Assembly: GCA_016711045.1 (NCBI GenBank) | Contig: JADJTT010000001.1 | Location: 372,001 to 436,000 of the forward strand | DNA: 64,000 nucleotides | Direction of reading: 5' to 3' | Source: Saprospirales bacterium | GTDB lineage: Bacteria; Bacteroidota; Bacteroidia; Chitinophagales; Saprospiraceae | Shown: positions 25,680 to 35,089 of the stretch, in pieces | Layout: each line of letters opens with the position of its first letter | How positions within the stretch are numbered: the first letter of the stretch is position 1 | Position numbers and translations under genes: made by a program | Notes under the pieces: generated by a model | What the model saw: the letters and a program-made list of their open reading frames with translations, nothing else | What the model was told of the DNA's origin: nothing | Database searches by the model: none

Positions 25680-26540
25680 TTATTGGTTTTGTTCCTTAGG
25701 CTGAGGGCCATATTCTGCTTCTTCCCGCTCCTTTTGCTTCCGGATCACACGCGCAGCGATCAGGATACTTGCTTCATAAAGCACATATAGCGGCGTACCC
25801 AGGAGCATCTGGGACATCACATCAGGCGGGGTAAGTATGGCAGCCAGCATCAGGATCAGGATGATCGCATGCTTGCGGTACTCCCGCATAAACTCCGGGG
25901 TAATCAACCCAACCTTCGCAAGGAAATAGACGACCACCGGCAGCTCGAACACCAGCCCCGCCGGGGCTGTAAACATTAACATATAGCCCATGTAGGAGGA
26001 TACAGTGGGGATATTTTCTACCCCAGGCAGGGTGTATCCCATCAAAAAGCTGATGGCAAAAGGAGAAATAATAAAATAACCAAAGAGCACCCCAGTCAAA
26101 AACAAGGCCGAACACACAAATACCACCCGGCTGGTAGCCTTCCGTTCTGTCTCGTGCAGCCCCGGCCTGACAAATTTCCAGAACTGCCAAAATACGTAGG
26201 GGAATACGGCGATAAAACCAATTACAAAGGAGGCCTGGATGCTTATGATAAAGGACTCTCCAAAACCTACCGCCTGCTTGGCAAATTCCGGCGGACTAAT
26301 GCAAAAGGTCTCGCCCAACGCACAAAAGAAGCGATAAGTCAGAAAGTCAGGGTTGCTTGGGCCAAAAATCACATAGGTGAACAGCCACTTGTTGAAGATC
26401 CAAAATACGGTTCCCACTGTTCCGATCGCCAATAGCGAATTGATGATCCGACTACGCAACTCATCCAGATGATCCAGGAAAGACATCTCGGTCTCCCCGC
26501 CCCCAGGTTTTTTATCGATGTTATATTGATCAAGCGCCAT
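25680..26540 (-). CDS. tatC: Twin-arginine translocase subunit TatC
   Basis: 286 residues with six transmembrane helices. TatC recognises twin-arginine signal peptides and forms the core of the Tat complex for folded protein export. The N-terminal FLDHLDELRSRI and the PFVFWQFWKFVRPGL stretch are family hallmarks; the periplasmic loop with FAKQAVGFGESF is also typical. An ATG at 26564 would add eight residues (MQISEKRS). I use the ATG at 26540 (MALDQYNID). tatA/B genes are not nearby. Confidence 0.95.
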   Translation of the reverse strand: MALDQYNIDKKPGGGETEMSFLDHLDELRSRIINSLLAIGTVGTVFWIFNKWLFTYVIFGPSNPDFLTYRFFCALGETFCISPPEFAKQAVGFGESFIISIQASFVIGFIAVFPYVFWQFWKFVRPGLHETERKATSRVVFVCSALFLTGVLFGYFIISPFAISFLMGYTLPGVENIPTVSSYMGYMLMFTAPAGLVFELPVVVYFLAKVGLITPEFMREYRKHAIILILMLAAILTPPDVMSQMLLGTPLYVLYEASILIAARVIRKQKEREEAEYGPQPKEQNQ

Positions 26541-26657
26541 ACTCCTCTTTTCTGAAATCTGCATGCAAATCTAGAAAAAAGCCATGGGCTTTGAATGTTT
26601 TCTACCTGCAAGGTTTAAGAGGAATTGCTTTTCCCGTTACTCCACAAAAGAAAAATG

Positions 26658-26665
26658 TATTTTTG
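26658..26665 (+). promoter_or_regulatory. -7 box (TATTTTTG) upstream of the antiporter gene
   Basis: Matches TAnnTTTG 38 bp before the ATG at 26704, a suitable distance for a short leader. Confidence 0.45.
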
Positions 26666-26703
26666 GCCGGGCGAAATCCTAACTTTTTCGCCCTACATTT
26701 ATC

Positions 26704-27636
26704 ATGGTGGGGGAACTACTCCTTTATGCGTTGATCTTTATCGTCAGTCTTGCAGCGCTGTTAAAAGCCTCTGACTGGTTTGTGGATACGGCAGAACGCG
26801 TAGGCCTTTCTCTCGGCATTCCTCCCTTTATTATTGGGGTCACCATCATTGCCTTTGGTACTTCTCTTCCCGAGCTGGCTTCTTCCATAGCCGCAGTACT
26901 GGCCGGCGAATCAGAGATCGTCGTCGGAAACGTGGTGGGGTCGAACATTACGAATATTCTCCTGATCATCGGGCTCGTAGCCCTCGTCAGCAAGGAAGTG
27001 CAACTCGAATTCCGGGTAATGGATACCGAAATCCCGCTGCTGATCGGTTCCGCATTACTCCTTTGGTTTACCCTTTATGACCTGGTACTCTCCCCAATAG
27101 AAGTGGGTTTGTTGCTTTCCGCCATGGTCGTGTTCATTGTCAGTTCTGTCCAGGGAGGTAAAGGATACCCCAAATTGGAGCGAAGCAAGGTTTCCTGGAA
27201 AAGCTATGCCATCCTGCTGGTCAGTATCGTGTTGATCTATCTGGGCGCCAATTACACTATCTTCGCCATCCAAAAAGTCTCCATTATGGCCGGGATTGGC
27301 TCGGAGTTCCTGGCCCTGACTGTAGTCTCCCTCGGCACTTCCCTGCCGGAGGTGGTCGTCAGTGTAACCGCTGCCCGAAAAAATAAAGTCGGAATGGCGA
27401 TTGGGAATGTAATCGGCTCCAATATTTTCAACACCTATTCCGTGATGGGCATCCCCGCGCTTTTTGGAAAATTGGTCATCCCGGCAGGTATCGTCGACTT
27501 CAGCCTGCCCTTCATGCTCGGAATCACATTCTTCTTTAGCATTCTGTGCATCACACACCGCATTTCTAAAACAGAAGGGGTGCTCCTGCTTACCTTCTAC
27601 GCGTTTTTTCTGATCGAGCTGACCTCCAGCATATAA
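26704..27636 (+). CDS. Calcium/sodium antiporter (CaCA family, YrbG-like)
   Basis: 310 residues with ten predicted helices in two homologous halves. The alpha-repeat signatures are clear: IIAFGTSLPELASSI with GNVVGSNITNILLIIG in the first half, and VVSLGTSLPEVVVSV with GNVIGSNIFNTYSV in the second. These bind Ca2+ and Na+. It sits alone in the inner membrane gene order, next to tatC in divergent arrangement. Confidence 0.95.
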   Translation: MVGELLLYALIFIVSLAALLKASDWFVDTAERVGLSLGIPPFIIGVTIIAFGTSLPELASSIAAVLAGESEIVVGNVVGSNITNILLIIGLVALVSKEVQLEFRVMDTEIPLLIGSALLLWFTLYDLVLSPIEVGLLLSAMVVFIVSSVQGGKGYPKLERSKVSWKSYAILLVSIVLIYLGANYTIFAIQKVSIMAGIGSEFLALTVVSLGTSLPEVVVSVTAARKNKVGMAIGNVIGSNIFNTYSVMGIPALFGKLVIPAGIVDFSLPFMLGITFFFSILCITHRISKTEGVLLLTFYAFFLIELTSSI

Positions 27637-27696
27637 CCCCCCTTGCAAAAAGGGCAGAATTCCCCTATCTTATCTGACTAATTCAACCGCTGTTTC

Positions 27697-28506
27697 ATGA
27701 AAGTACCGGGAATTCTCGCGATGGGAGCGTTACTGCTCGTCTTTGTTGCTGCACATCCTTCCTTTCAGGAAGAAGGCCTTGTTGCTTATTATTCTTTCAA
27801 CCAATGTGATGCACGGGATGATTCGGGCAACGGATCGGACGGGCAGATCTTTGGCCATACGACCTGCCATTGTGGGATCGATGAATACGGACTCCTGCTG
27901 GATGGAAGAACAACCTATATTGAATTTTACGGTCCTGTCAACAAGTACTTCACTACCTCCGACTTTTCCGTGAGCTTCTACTTCAGACCTATGCAATTTG
28001 GTCCCTTTCCTCAAAATCTGCTCTCCAAACGGCCTGAATGCGACGAAGAATTTCTGCTTGACCTCCATTTTAACGCGGAGTATGGCGTTCTTGAAACTGA
28101 ATTCCGGGCGGGGGAGTACAAATTCTACAAGGAGTTATCCCCTTCTACCGATACGACTACCTGGATGCATTTTGCCCTCGTTCGCGAGGGAACCTGGGCT
28201 TACACCTACATCAACGGCACCCTGCAAAAACAGGAACGGCGCTGTAGTGGTATGGACATCACCAACGATGCCGTGCTCTCTTTTTCCCATAGCCCATGTA
28301 TCAAATCCGGAAAAACCATCCCTTTCAAAGGCGTAATCGACGAACTAAAGGTATTTGGACGTGCCTTGTCACAAGAGGAAATAGCCGAACTATACGCACT
28401 CCACCCGGTAGAAAGCGCAGAACAAGACTGCCTGGTCTCCCGGGAGGAAAAAATCCCCCCCGGTAATCAAGATCCTGCCCAAAGCACGTACCTTTGCCAA
28501 AATTAA
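27697..28506 (+). CDS. Secreted LamG-domain protein without sorting domain
   Basis: 269 residues. A signal peptide (MKVPGILAMGALLLVF) precedes a LamG-like jelly-roll at about 27-235 (GLVAYYSFNQCD, TSDFSVSFYFRP, WMHFALVREG, IDELKVFGRALSQEEI). Eleven cysteines suggest disulfides. The last 35 residues show no T9SS domain. It is a paralogue of the 28945 protein on the other side of YbaB, which does carry one. Carbohydrate or adhesin binding is possible; no enzyme domain is seen. Confidence 0.85.
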   Translation: MKVPGILAMGALLLVFVAAHPSFQEEGLVAYYSFNQCDARDDSGNGSDGQIFGHTTCHCGIDEYGLLLDGRTTYIEFYGPVNKYFTTSDFSVSFYFRPMQFGPFPQNLLSKRPECDEEFLLDLHFNAEYGVLETEFRAGEYKFYKELSPSTDTTTWMHFALVREGTWAYTYINGTLQKQERRCSGMDITNDAVLSFSHSPCIKSGKTIPFKGVIDELKVFGRALSQEEIAELYALHPVESAEQDCLVSREEKIPPGNQDPAQSTYLCQN

Positions 28507-28543
28507 TAAAGAGGAGTGCCGGTTTCGCCTGCACTCCTCTTTA
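28507..28543 (+). terminator. Terminator downstream of the first LamG gene
   Basis: 13-bp perfect arms (28507-28519 with 28531-28543) around an 11-nt loop. The stem starts at the stop codon and ends 13 bp before the YbaB ATG. Confidence 0.7.
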
Positions 28544-28556
28544 AAAAACCTACATT

Positions 28557-28874
28557 ATGTTTGGAGATATGTTCGGCAACATGGAAGAAAAACAGCAGGA
28601 GATGCGCAAGCGCCTGTCTGAAAAGACGGTAGAAGGCACCTCAGGCGATGGAGCAGTAGTCGTAAAAGCTAATGCCAACCGGGAAATCATCAATATTTCC
28701 ATTAAAAAGGAAGCCGTCGATACCGGTGACCTCGAACAACTGGAGGACCTCCTTCTGGTAGCTGCAAACCGTGCACTGGCAGCGGCAGCAGCCGTCGAAG
28801 CGAAAGAAGCGGAGAACTTGCTCAAAGATATGATGCCCCCCGGCCTGGGCAACCTCGGAGATCTCTTTGGGTAA
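28557..28874 (+). CDS. YbaB/EbfC family nucleoid-associated protein
   Basis: 105 residues, normal for the family. YbaB/EbfC proteins are small dimeric DNA-binding proteins of the nucleoid, usually encoded beside dnaX and recR. The core pattern is GDGAVVVKANANREIINISI, followed by the helix LEDLLLVAANRALAAAAA. Here it lies between two LamG genes rather than near dnaX. A terminator sits directly upstream, so a promoter must lie in the short gap or transcription reads through. Confidence 0.9.
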   Translation: MFGDMFGNMEEKQQEMRKRLSEKTVEGTSGDGAVVVKANANREIINISIKKEAVDTGDLEQLEDLLLVAANRALAAAAAVEAKEAENLLKDMMPPGLGNLGDLFG

Positions 28875-28944
28875 AATATACCTTCACGCGCAACGTTACA
28901 TCCCTGAATTATCTTTTTATCCTGGTTACATAATTTCTATTGCC

Positions 28945-30198
28945 ATGAAACATTGGTGGATCATTCTTATGCTTACTGCCGTCAGGTTGAGTTCATACGC
29001 ACAGCCCACTTTTGGCCTCACCGCCTATTACTCTTTCGACAATGATGCCGACTCTATACTCGTTGATGAAACTGGCAACTTCGCCAACAACGGATTCTCC
29101 AATGCCCTGATTCGCGATTGCGGAGTAGTGGGCAAGGCTATCCGTTTCAATGGGGACGATCATTACGCCCTATTCGGCAGCACTCCCGTAAAAAGTATTT
29201 TCGGCACAGAAGACTTCAGCATCAGCTTTTACTTCAAATCGCTGAATTCTAATACCGTCAACACTCAAACCATCATCAGTAAACGTGAAAATTGCTCTAT
29301 TGAAAATGCGTTTGCCATACGGTATAGCCCGCTTACCAAAAACCTGAACCTGGTGGTCAGCGAAGACGCTTCATTGAGCTCTATCCTGTCTGTTCCTCTC
29401 GATGAAAATAAATGCTGGCACCATGTAGCCGTAGTACGAAAAGGAACGACCATCACGCTCTATGCCGATGGTCTGCGGGCCAAGATGGATAGCAAAAACA
29501 AACGGATCAACATCACTTCCGACGACCTGCCACTTGTCGCCGGAGCCTCCTCCTGCCAGGCAACCGATGGATTCTTTGAAGGGTTTCTCGATGAGTTATT
29601 GCTCTACAACCGCGCACTGACCGACGAGGAGGTGAAGGCTGTTTATTACCGCCCCGACCAGATCGGCAATGGCTTTGTGGACCTGGAATTGCCAAAAGAC
29701 ACCGTGCTGTACCTGGGCAATTCGATGCAAAGTTTTATCACCAATACCTGTGCAGATGAGGTCCTGTGGTCGCCCGTTGACGGAGTAGGCAACCCCACTA
29801 GTGCGGAGACCGTCATCAATCCGACGGTAACCACTACCTATACCCTCTATTTTACCGATAATTTTAACTGCGTGGCTACCGACAACATCCTTGTTACTGT
29901 CATCGATCCGGCCGACCTTGAATGCAAAGCCTTCCTGCCCAACGCATTCACGCCCAATGGAGATGGGCGCAACGACGAATTCGGTATCGACAACCCTTAT
30001 GTCATGACCGACTTTATTTCATTGGAAGTCTTTGATCGTTGGGGCAATCGCCTGTTCTTTACCGATAATCCCTTCCTTCGCTGGGATGGCTCCTTCCGCG
30101 GGCAACTCATAAACCCCGGTGTCCTGCTCTTTAAAACCAGATACCGCTGCGGCGGAGAAGAAAAGATCCAATCCGGCAGCCTGACCGTGATTCGCTAA
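28945..30198 (+). CDS. LamG protein with T9SS type B (gliding-motility) sorting domain
   Basis: 417 residues. Signal peptide (MKHWWIILMLTAVRLSSYAQ), LamG jelly-roll at about 22-230 (LTAYYSFDNDAD, TEDFSISFYFKS, WHHVAVVRKG, LDELLLYNRAL), a Thr-rich Ig-like region at about 240-330, then a type B sorting domain (FLPNAFTPNGDGRNDEF, FDRWGNRLF, WDGSFRGQ). It should be exported by T9SS and attached to or released at the surface. The frame extends 26 codons upstream into the 3' end of YbaB; the ATG at 28945 starts the signal peptide. Confidence 0.93.
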   Translation: MKHWWIILMLTAVRLSSYAQPTFGLTAYYSFDNDADSILVDETGNFANNGFSNALIRDCGVVGKAIRFNGDDHYALFGSTPVKSIFGTEDFSISFYFKSLNSNTVNTQTIISKRENCSIENAFAIRYSPLTKNLNLVVSEDASLSSILSVPLDENKCWHHVAVVRKGTTITLYADGLRAKMDSKNKRINITSDDLPLVAGASSCQATDGFFEGFLDELLLYNRALTDEEVKAVYYRPDQIGNGFVDLELPKDTVLYLGNSMQSFITNTCADEVLWSPVDGVGNPTSAETVINPTVTTTYTLYFTDNFNCVATDNILVTVIDPADLECKAFLPNAFTPNGDGRNDEFGIDNPYVMTDFISLEVFDRWGNRLFFTDNPFLRWDGSFRGQLINPGVLLFKTRYRCGGEEKIQSGSLTVIR

Positions 30199-30233
30199 AA
30201 AAAAGGCGCGACCATCGGGGTCGCGCCTTTTTT
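30199..30233. terminator. Bidirectional terminator between two T9SS cargo genes
   Basis: 15-bp perfect arms (30199-30213 with 30219-30233), GGCGCGACC core, 5-nt loop, with A and T runs at opposite ends. It separates two convergent genes only 36 bp apart. Confidence 0.88.
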
Positions 30234-30234
30234 G

Positions 30235-33200
30235 TTAGCGCAGGATCGTTACATCCCCTCGATAGAGCAATAGCTGCCCATCCTGAAACTCCACTTCTGC
30301 GGTATAAACGTAAACACCCGGATTGACCGGGCGGCCCCGGAAAGTGCCGTCCCATCCATTTGAGGGGTCTGGATAGGGCGATGCGGGGATATTCAACTTT
30401 TCAAAGACCAGCTCTCCCCAACGGTCAAAAATCCGAAGCGAACGGATCATAGATACCCCGTTCCCGGTATAGAGCTGAAAATAATCATTGATACCATCGT
30501 TGTTCGGGGTAAAGATATTCGGAAGGAAAACGTTTCGGTTCTTATCCACATCAACCAGCACCGATGCCAGGGCCAAACACCCATTAATGTCGAAAGCCTG
30601 AATCTCGTATAGCGTAGACTCGACCGGAATTACCCAAGGCAGAAGGGAATCTCCCTCAAAACGGAGGTAAGTGTCCGGGGTCCATACAATTGAATCAAAC
30701 AGCACAAAAGGAGGGTCGACCACTAAAGGCTGCAACTGAATGCTATCTCCCAATTCCACTACTATCACATCCGGGTATACCAGCACAATGGGGGGCGGTT
30801 CCTGAATAAACAATACGGTATCGACCGAACAGCCTTCATAGTCAAATATGGTCACCACCTGTTCCCCTCCAAAAACCTCTATAGGCGTACCCAGCGGCTG
30901 TGCAGAGGCGTTGCCGACAGAGAAAGAATACCAGAAAGGAGCGAATCCGTTTCCACCCCAAGCCGTGTCAACCGTGATAACGGTCGTCTGCCCGGCACAG
31001 GGAATATCCGAAATAGGCGCCAACTCAAATTCGATCGGCGTAGGCTCAAAAACTGTAAAAGCCAACACATCAAAACATCCCAGCACATCACTCACCGTCA
31101 CATTATAGGTCCCGGCGGAAATGCCGGTGGCTGTATTGGAAGTAGGCGGCGCAATACCTCCTTCCCAGGAGTACAGCAACACAGGGCTGATGTTGATATT
31201 CCCACCCTGGGCCGTCACCGAGATCACTGCATCAGAATCGCCCGCACAGGTTACCGAATCGATGGAATTCTGCGTATCGATGAATGCGATCAATTCGGTC
31301 GGCTCATCGATAGGTACGGTGGACTGAAATTTGCAGCCTTTGTTGTCCATGATCGTAACTGTATAGGTAGCGGGGCTGAGGTTGGAAGCGGTACCTCCGG
31401 CCTGGGCATTGCTCCAGGTGTACGTGTATGGAGGCGTTCCCCCCTGAGCCTGCACCGTTGCCGATCCGTCATCATACCCGAAACAGGTTACGTCATTGAT
31501 GTTCAGGCTGGCCACATTGAGCGTATCGGGGAAGGGGATAAATACGATAAAAGTCGCCGAGCAAGTGCCGTCAGAAACCGTCAGGGTCTGGTTGCCCAGG
31601 CACAACTGGCTGGCCGAACTGTTGCTCACGTTGAAACTCTGCTCCCCGGAAGGCCACAGAAAATTGAACAGCCCGGAGGAGCCGTCGCTGTATTGCGCAG
31701 AAGCGGTGGCAATCCCGTCACAGGGTACGCCCTGATTGGCAAAACAGCTCACCGAATCAATGCCCGAAAAACTAGCCTGAATAGCAGGTGGGTCATCAAC
31801 CATGATGTCAATATCAAGCGGGGCACAACCATTGGCATCCGTAACGATCACATTGTATGGCCCGGCAGTCACTGGCGCTCCGCCAATTGCAGATATGCCG
31901 ACCCCGTCAAAAATATCCAGCGACCAGTTGTAGAAATAAGGCCCGGTGCCACCTGTGATGTATACCGAAACTGCCCCACCACCCAAGGTAGGGCAAAGGG
32001 GCGAGGTCGTGGCAATGCTATCGAGCTGGAGAGGTGGCGGTGCATTGACATCTGCACAGGCTATCGTCTCACAGGCATCGGTGGCCGTGATGGTGACGCA
32101 ATAGTTGCCCGGGCTCAACCCCGAAATAGAAGTCTGAGCAGGGCCTGTGGGTCCATTAGACCAGGTGTAGGTTGAAATGGATGAACTGCCCGGAGTAGCC
32201 ACTACAGTAAGCGCACCATTTGTATAATCAAAACAATCTAACAGATCATCGTCAAGGGAAAGCACTTGTGGCGGAGTCGGCAGGGAAATGGTGAATGGCA
32301 CCAGGTCTTCACAACCGTTTGCATCTGTCACAGTTACTTCGTAGTTGTTGGCAGTCAGCCCGGTAGCGGTAGAGTCGGTCTGCCCCGGAATACCCCATGC
32401 ATAGGTATACGGATATGTGCCCCCTGCCACGCTAATAGTCGCCGTGCCATCGTTCCCCACCGTACAGCTTTCGTTGGTAAAAGCCGACAAAGAAGCCTGA
32501 AGTACAGGAGGCTCCACAAGGCTAAAGGAACTTGTCACCTCACAACCTGCATCATCTGTCAAGGTGACGTTATACGAACCGGCGCAAAGGTTATTGACCG
32601 CACTGGTCGTAGCGGTATTCACCGGACCGGGAGGCGGTATGCCCGGCACCCCAGTCCAGTTGAATGAATAGGAGTTGGAAAGCCCTCCAATTGTGGATGC
32701 CTGTACAGAAATGCCGCCATCGCAAAGGGCATTACAACTGATATCCTGCGTTGTCAATGGCGTTAACACGAGTTCCTTGGCAGCGTCAACGGTTATTTGA
32801 GCCATCTGGGTACACCCATTCCCATCCGTCACCTGCAGGGCATACACACCATTTAACAGGGAGGTGACCGTAGAAGTCGTCCCTGTCTCGGTCGTTCCTC
32901 CTGCTACTCCCGGCCAGAAAAAGGTATAGGGTATCGCCCCACCGGGGGTACCTCCGGAAGCTGACACCGTAATGGCGCCATCTGCTACCCCGGAACAGGC
33001 CGCATCCGTAATGGAATTAGTGGTAATGGTAATGGCCGGAGTTTGCGGCAGAAATGTCGGCGCCGAAGCCGTACATCCTGTAATGATATCGGTTACGGTA
33101 ACGGAATATAAACCTGAAGATACCCCTAAAATGGTTTGGGTCATGGCGGTATTACTCCACATGAAAACGTATTGTGGTCCCGGGTTGACCACCACGACCG

Positions 33201-34890
33201 AATCCAATACGATTACCGCTGTAATACTCCCGGTTCCTCCATTACAGAGGGGAGCTACCTGGGTGAAGATCACATTCAGCGCCGGGCCTTCATCCACAAA
33301 TACCGTATCGATAAAATCAGGGGCCGTACCGCCATCAGCTACTGTCACCGCATAGTTACCACTTGCCAGGTTGGAGGCGGTAAAAGAACCACCTTGTGTA
33401 TTGATCACTCCAGGCCCTTGCACTGGTCCACCTCCCAAATCTTGCCAACTGACCTGGTAAGGAGTTGTCCCCCCGGAAACAGTTACTGTAAAACTGCCGT
33501 CCATAAATCCGGGACAGGCAACCGGTGAAGTAATAATCGACACCATCGCAATATCATCCGACGCACAGATCTCTCCGTCATTCAGAATGACATCGGCAAG
33601 ACCCACAGGGGTTATGACCTCGATCCCCAAGGGCATATCTGAAAAAGCGATCGCACTACAATCGCCCAAATTGCCCACAATATCAAAACACAAAGTAAAC
33701 ATGACTGACCCGTCTGCAATTGTGCTGCCTGCCGGGTTAAAATCATTCCAGGCAAAAAGGATCTCGCCGGGAAAAGAATTAAAATTGCCGATCCCCAATC
33801 CTGCCAGGTTGGGATTAAACCCTTGAATACTAGTCAGCGTGAGCACGGCCTGGTCGTAAAGCATCGTGAATTGGGCGCCCAAAATTCCGGCGAAATTGTC
33901 GACGATAATATCTACGCAGACATTATCCCCCGGCAAGCCGGCAGTAGAGCCCACCGTAAGTACAACCGCCTGGCATACTGCTACATTGAGCTGTGTCATT
34001 GCCCCACAACTCTTCCCATCTTCCACAGAAATAGTATACATTCCTCCTTCGGGCACGGTAAACGAAACCTGGGCTCCATGTGTGGCGGGCCCGCTCGTTA
34101 CTACCCCTTTGACCGCCGGATTGGAAGCCAGGGAAATATCGATGATGTAATTGCTTCCATCCCATTCAGGCAGGCCTCCGCTTACATCAAACGTACCCTG
34201 ACATCCAGTGTTTCCGCCACCGGAAGCGGCATTGGAGATGCTGATGGCATTGAGATAGACCGTGGCGAAAGCTGCGTTGACATTGGCATTGACACAGGGA
34301 CCATTATTTTCATATAATGCCTGGTATACCGTATCCGCGGGCGGAATAGGCACCGTCACCATGGCATCAAATGTGATTGGCGCCCACCAGAATAGAGCCG
34401 GCGCCCCTGCATTGAAAATGTTGATCAGGTTCCCATCATTAAAAAACAGAATATCGCCTCCCAGGTCCCCCGCCGTAGCTACATAGAAAAGATCTACAGG
34501 GGGCGGGTTATCGACCAGACACGGGTCAGTCCCGATCGTGACTTTGTCAGGGCCCGATATTGTGGGCGGGCAATTATAGAACGCATACCCTATACCCGGA
34601 GGAGTCGCCGGAATCGGATCCCCAGACAGGTCGGCATCCCCGTTGTGCAGGATTAACACCTCATCTCCCATACATAAATACATGGTGTCCAGGTCGATAT
34701 CATTGCTCTGGGCAATAGCCGGACCAATCGAAACAGTTCCTGCAAAATTTTGCTGGCCGGGAGGGCAGGCCAATATGCTTTCCTGCCCGGGAGCCGGATC
34801 TTTGGAAAGAATGGTTCTTGGCGTTTGTGCGGAAGCGATCTGAACCATCCAACAGAAAGCCAATACAAGCGTAAAAGAATATCTAATCAT
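30235..34890 (-). CDS. Giant cohesin / SprB-repeat adhesin with T9SS type B sorting domain
   Basis: 1551 residues. A signal peptide (MIRYSFTLVLAFCWMVQ) starts at the ATG at 34890; an earlier ATG would add 13 residues. The N-terminal 300 residues are beta-rich and unassigned. A cohesin-like domain follows (LTVGSTAGLPGDN, NFAGILGAQFTMLYD). About eleven SprB-like repeats of 70-80 residues occupy the middle; each has a DVTCFGYDDGSATV-like start and a GTYNVTVSDVLGC-like end. The C-terminus (FLPNIFTPNNDGINDYF, FDRWGELVF) is a type B sorting domain. Such proteins are surface adhesins; SprB itself drives gliding in Flavobacterium. This one is shorter and may bind other ligands. Confidence 0.93.
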   Translation of the reverse strand: MIRYSFTLVLAFCWMVQIASAQTPRTILSKDPAPGQESILACPPGQQNFAGTVSIGPAIAQSNDIDLDTMYLCMGDEVLILHNGDADLSGDPIPATPPGIGYAFYNCPPTISGPDKVTIGTDPCLVDNPPPVDLFYVATAGDLGGDILFFNDGNLINIFNAGAPALFWWAPITFDAMVTVPIPPADTVYQALYENNGPCVNANVNAAFATVYLNAISISNAASGGGNTGCQGTFDVSGGLPEWDGSNYIIDISLASNPAVKGVVTSGPATHGAQVSFTVPEGGMYTISVEDGKSCGAMTQLNVAVCQAVVLTVGSTAGLPGDNVCVDIIVDNFAGILGAQFTMLYDQAVLTLTSIQGFNPNLAGLGIGNFNSFPGEILFAWNDFNPAGSTIADGSVMFTLCFDIVGNLGDCSAIAFSDMPLGIEVITPVGLADVILNDGEICASDDIAMVSIITSPVACPGFMDGSFTVTVSGGTTPYQVSWQDLGGGPVQGPGVINTQGGSFTASNLASGNYAVTVADGGTAPDFIDTVFVDEGPALNVIFTQVAPLCNGGTGSITAVIVLDSVVVVNPGPQYVFMWSNTAMTQTILGVSSGLYSVTVTDIITGCTASAPTFLPQTPAITITTNSITDAACSGVADGAITVSASGGTPGGAIPYTFFWPGVAGGTTETGTTSTVTSLLNGVYALQVTDGNGCTQMAQITVDAAKELVLTPLTTQDISCNALCDGGISVQASTIGGLSNSYSFNWTGVPGIPPPGPVNTATTSAVNNLCAGSYNVTLTDDAGCEVTSSFSLVEPPVLQASLSAFTNESCTVGNDGTATISVAGGTYPYTYAWGIPGQTDSTATGLTANNYEVTVTDANGCEDLVPFTISLPTPPQVLSLDDDLLDCFDYTNGALTVVATPGSSSISTYTWSNGPTGPAQTSISGLSPGNYCVTITATDACETIACADVNAPPPLQLDSIATTSPLCPTLGGGAVSVYITGGTGPYFYNWSLDIFDGVGISAIGGAPVTAGPYNVIVTDANGCAPLDIDIMVDDPPAIQASFSGIDSVSCFANQGVPCDGIATASAQYSDGSSGLFNFLWPSGEQSFNVSNSSASQLCLGNQTLTVSDGTCSATFIVFIPFPDTLNVASLNINDVTCFGYDDGSATVQAQGGTPPYTYTWSNAQAGGTASNLSPATYTVTIMDNKGCKFQSTVPIDEPTELIAFIDTQNSIDSVTCAGDSDAVISVTAQGGNINISPVLLYSWEGGIAPPTSNTATGISAGTYNVTVSDVLGCFDVLAFTVFEPTPIEFELAPISDIPCAGQTTVITVDTAWGGNGFAPFWYSFSVGNASAQPLGTPIEVFGGEQVVTIFDYEGCSVDTVLFIQEPPPIVLVYPDVIVVELGDSIQLQPLVVDPPFVLFDSIVWTPDTYLRFEGDSLLPWVIPVESTLYEIQAFDINGCLALASVLVDVDKNRNVFLPNIFTPNNDGINDYFQLYTGNGVSMIRSLRIFDRWGELVFEKLNIPASPYPDPSNGWDGTFRGRPVNPGVYVYTAEVEFQDGQLLLYRGDVTILR

Positions 34891-34926
34891 CGTTATTTGG
34901 ATTGAAATGGGAGGAAATTTGCTATG

Positions 34927-34934
34927 CAAAAATA
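34927..34934 (-). promoter_or_regulatory. -7 box (TATTTTTG) upstream of the SprB-repeat gene
   Basis: Matches TAnnTTTG on the minus strand, 37 bp upstream of the chosen ATG at 34890. If used, the alternative start at 34929 would lie inside this box, which supports the downstream start. Confidence 0.5.
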
Positions 34935-35089
34935 GAATTTGGCCGAGTATATTATGTTCTTAGTAATTTTTTTATGCAAAAAAAACTGATCATCAAACTT
35001 TTAAGGTCTTTTTCCAGCTTCTTGTTTAGGTCGGGTCAGACTTTAACAACAAACGTCTGCGAATAGTCAATATTGCGGTGCATCTCATG

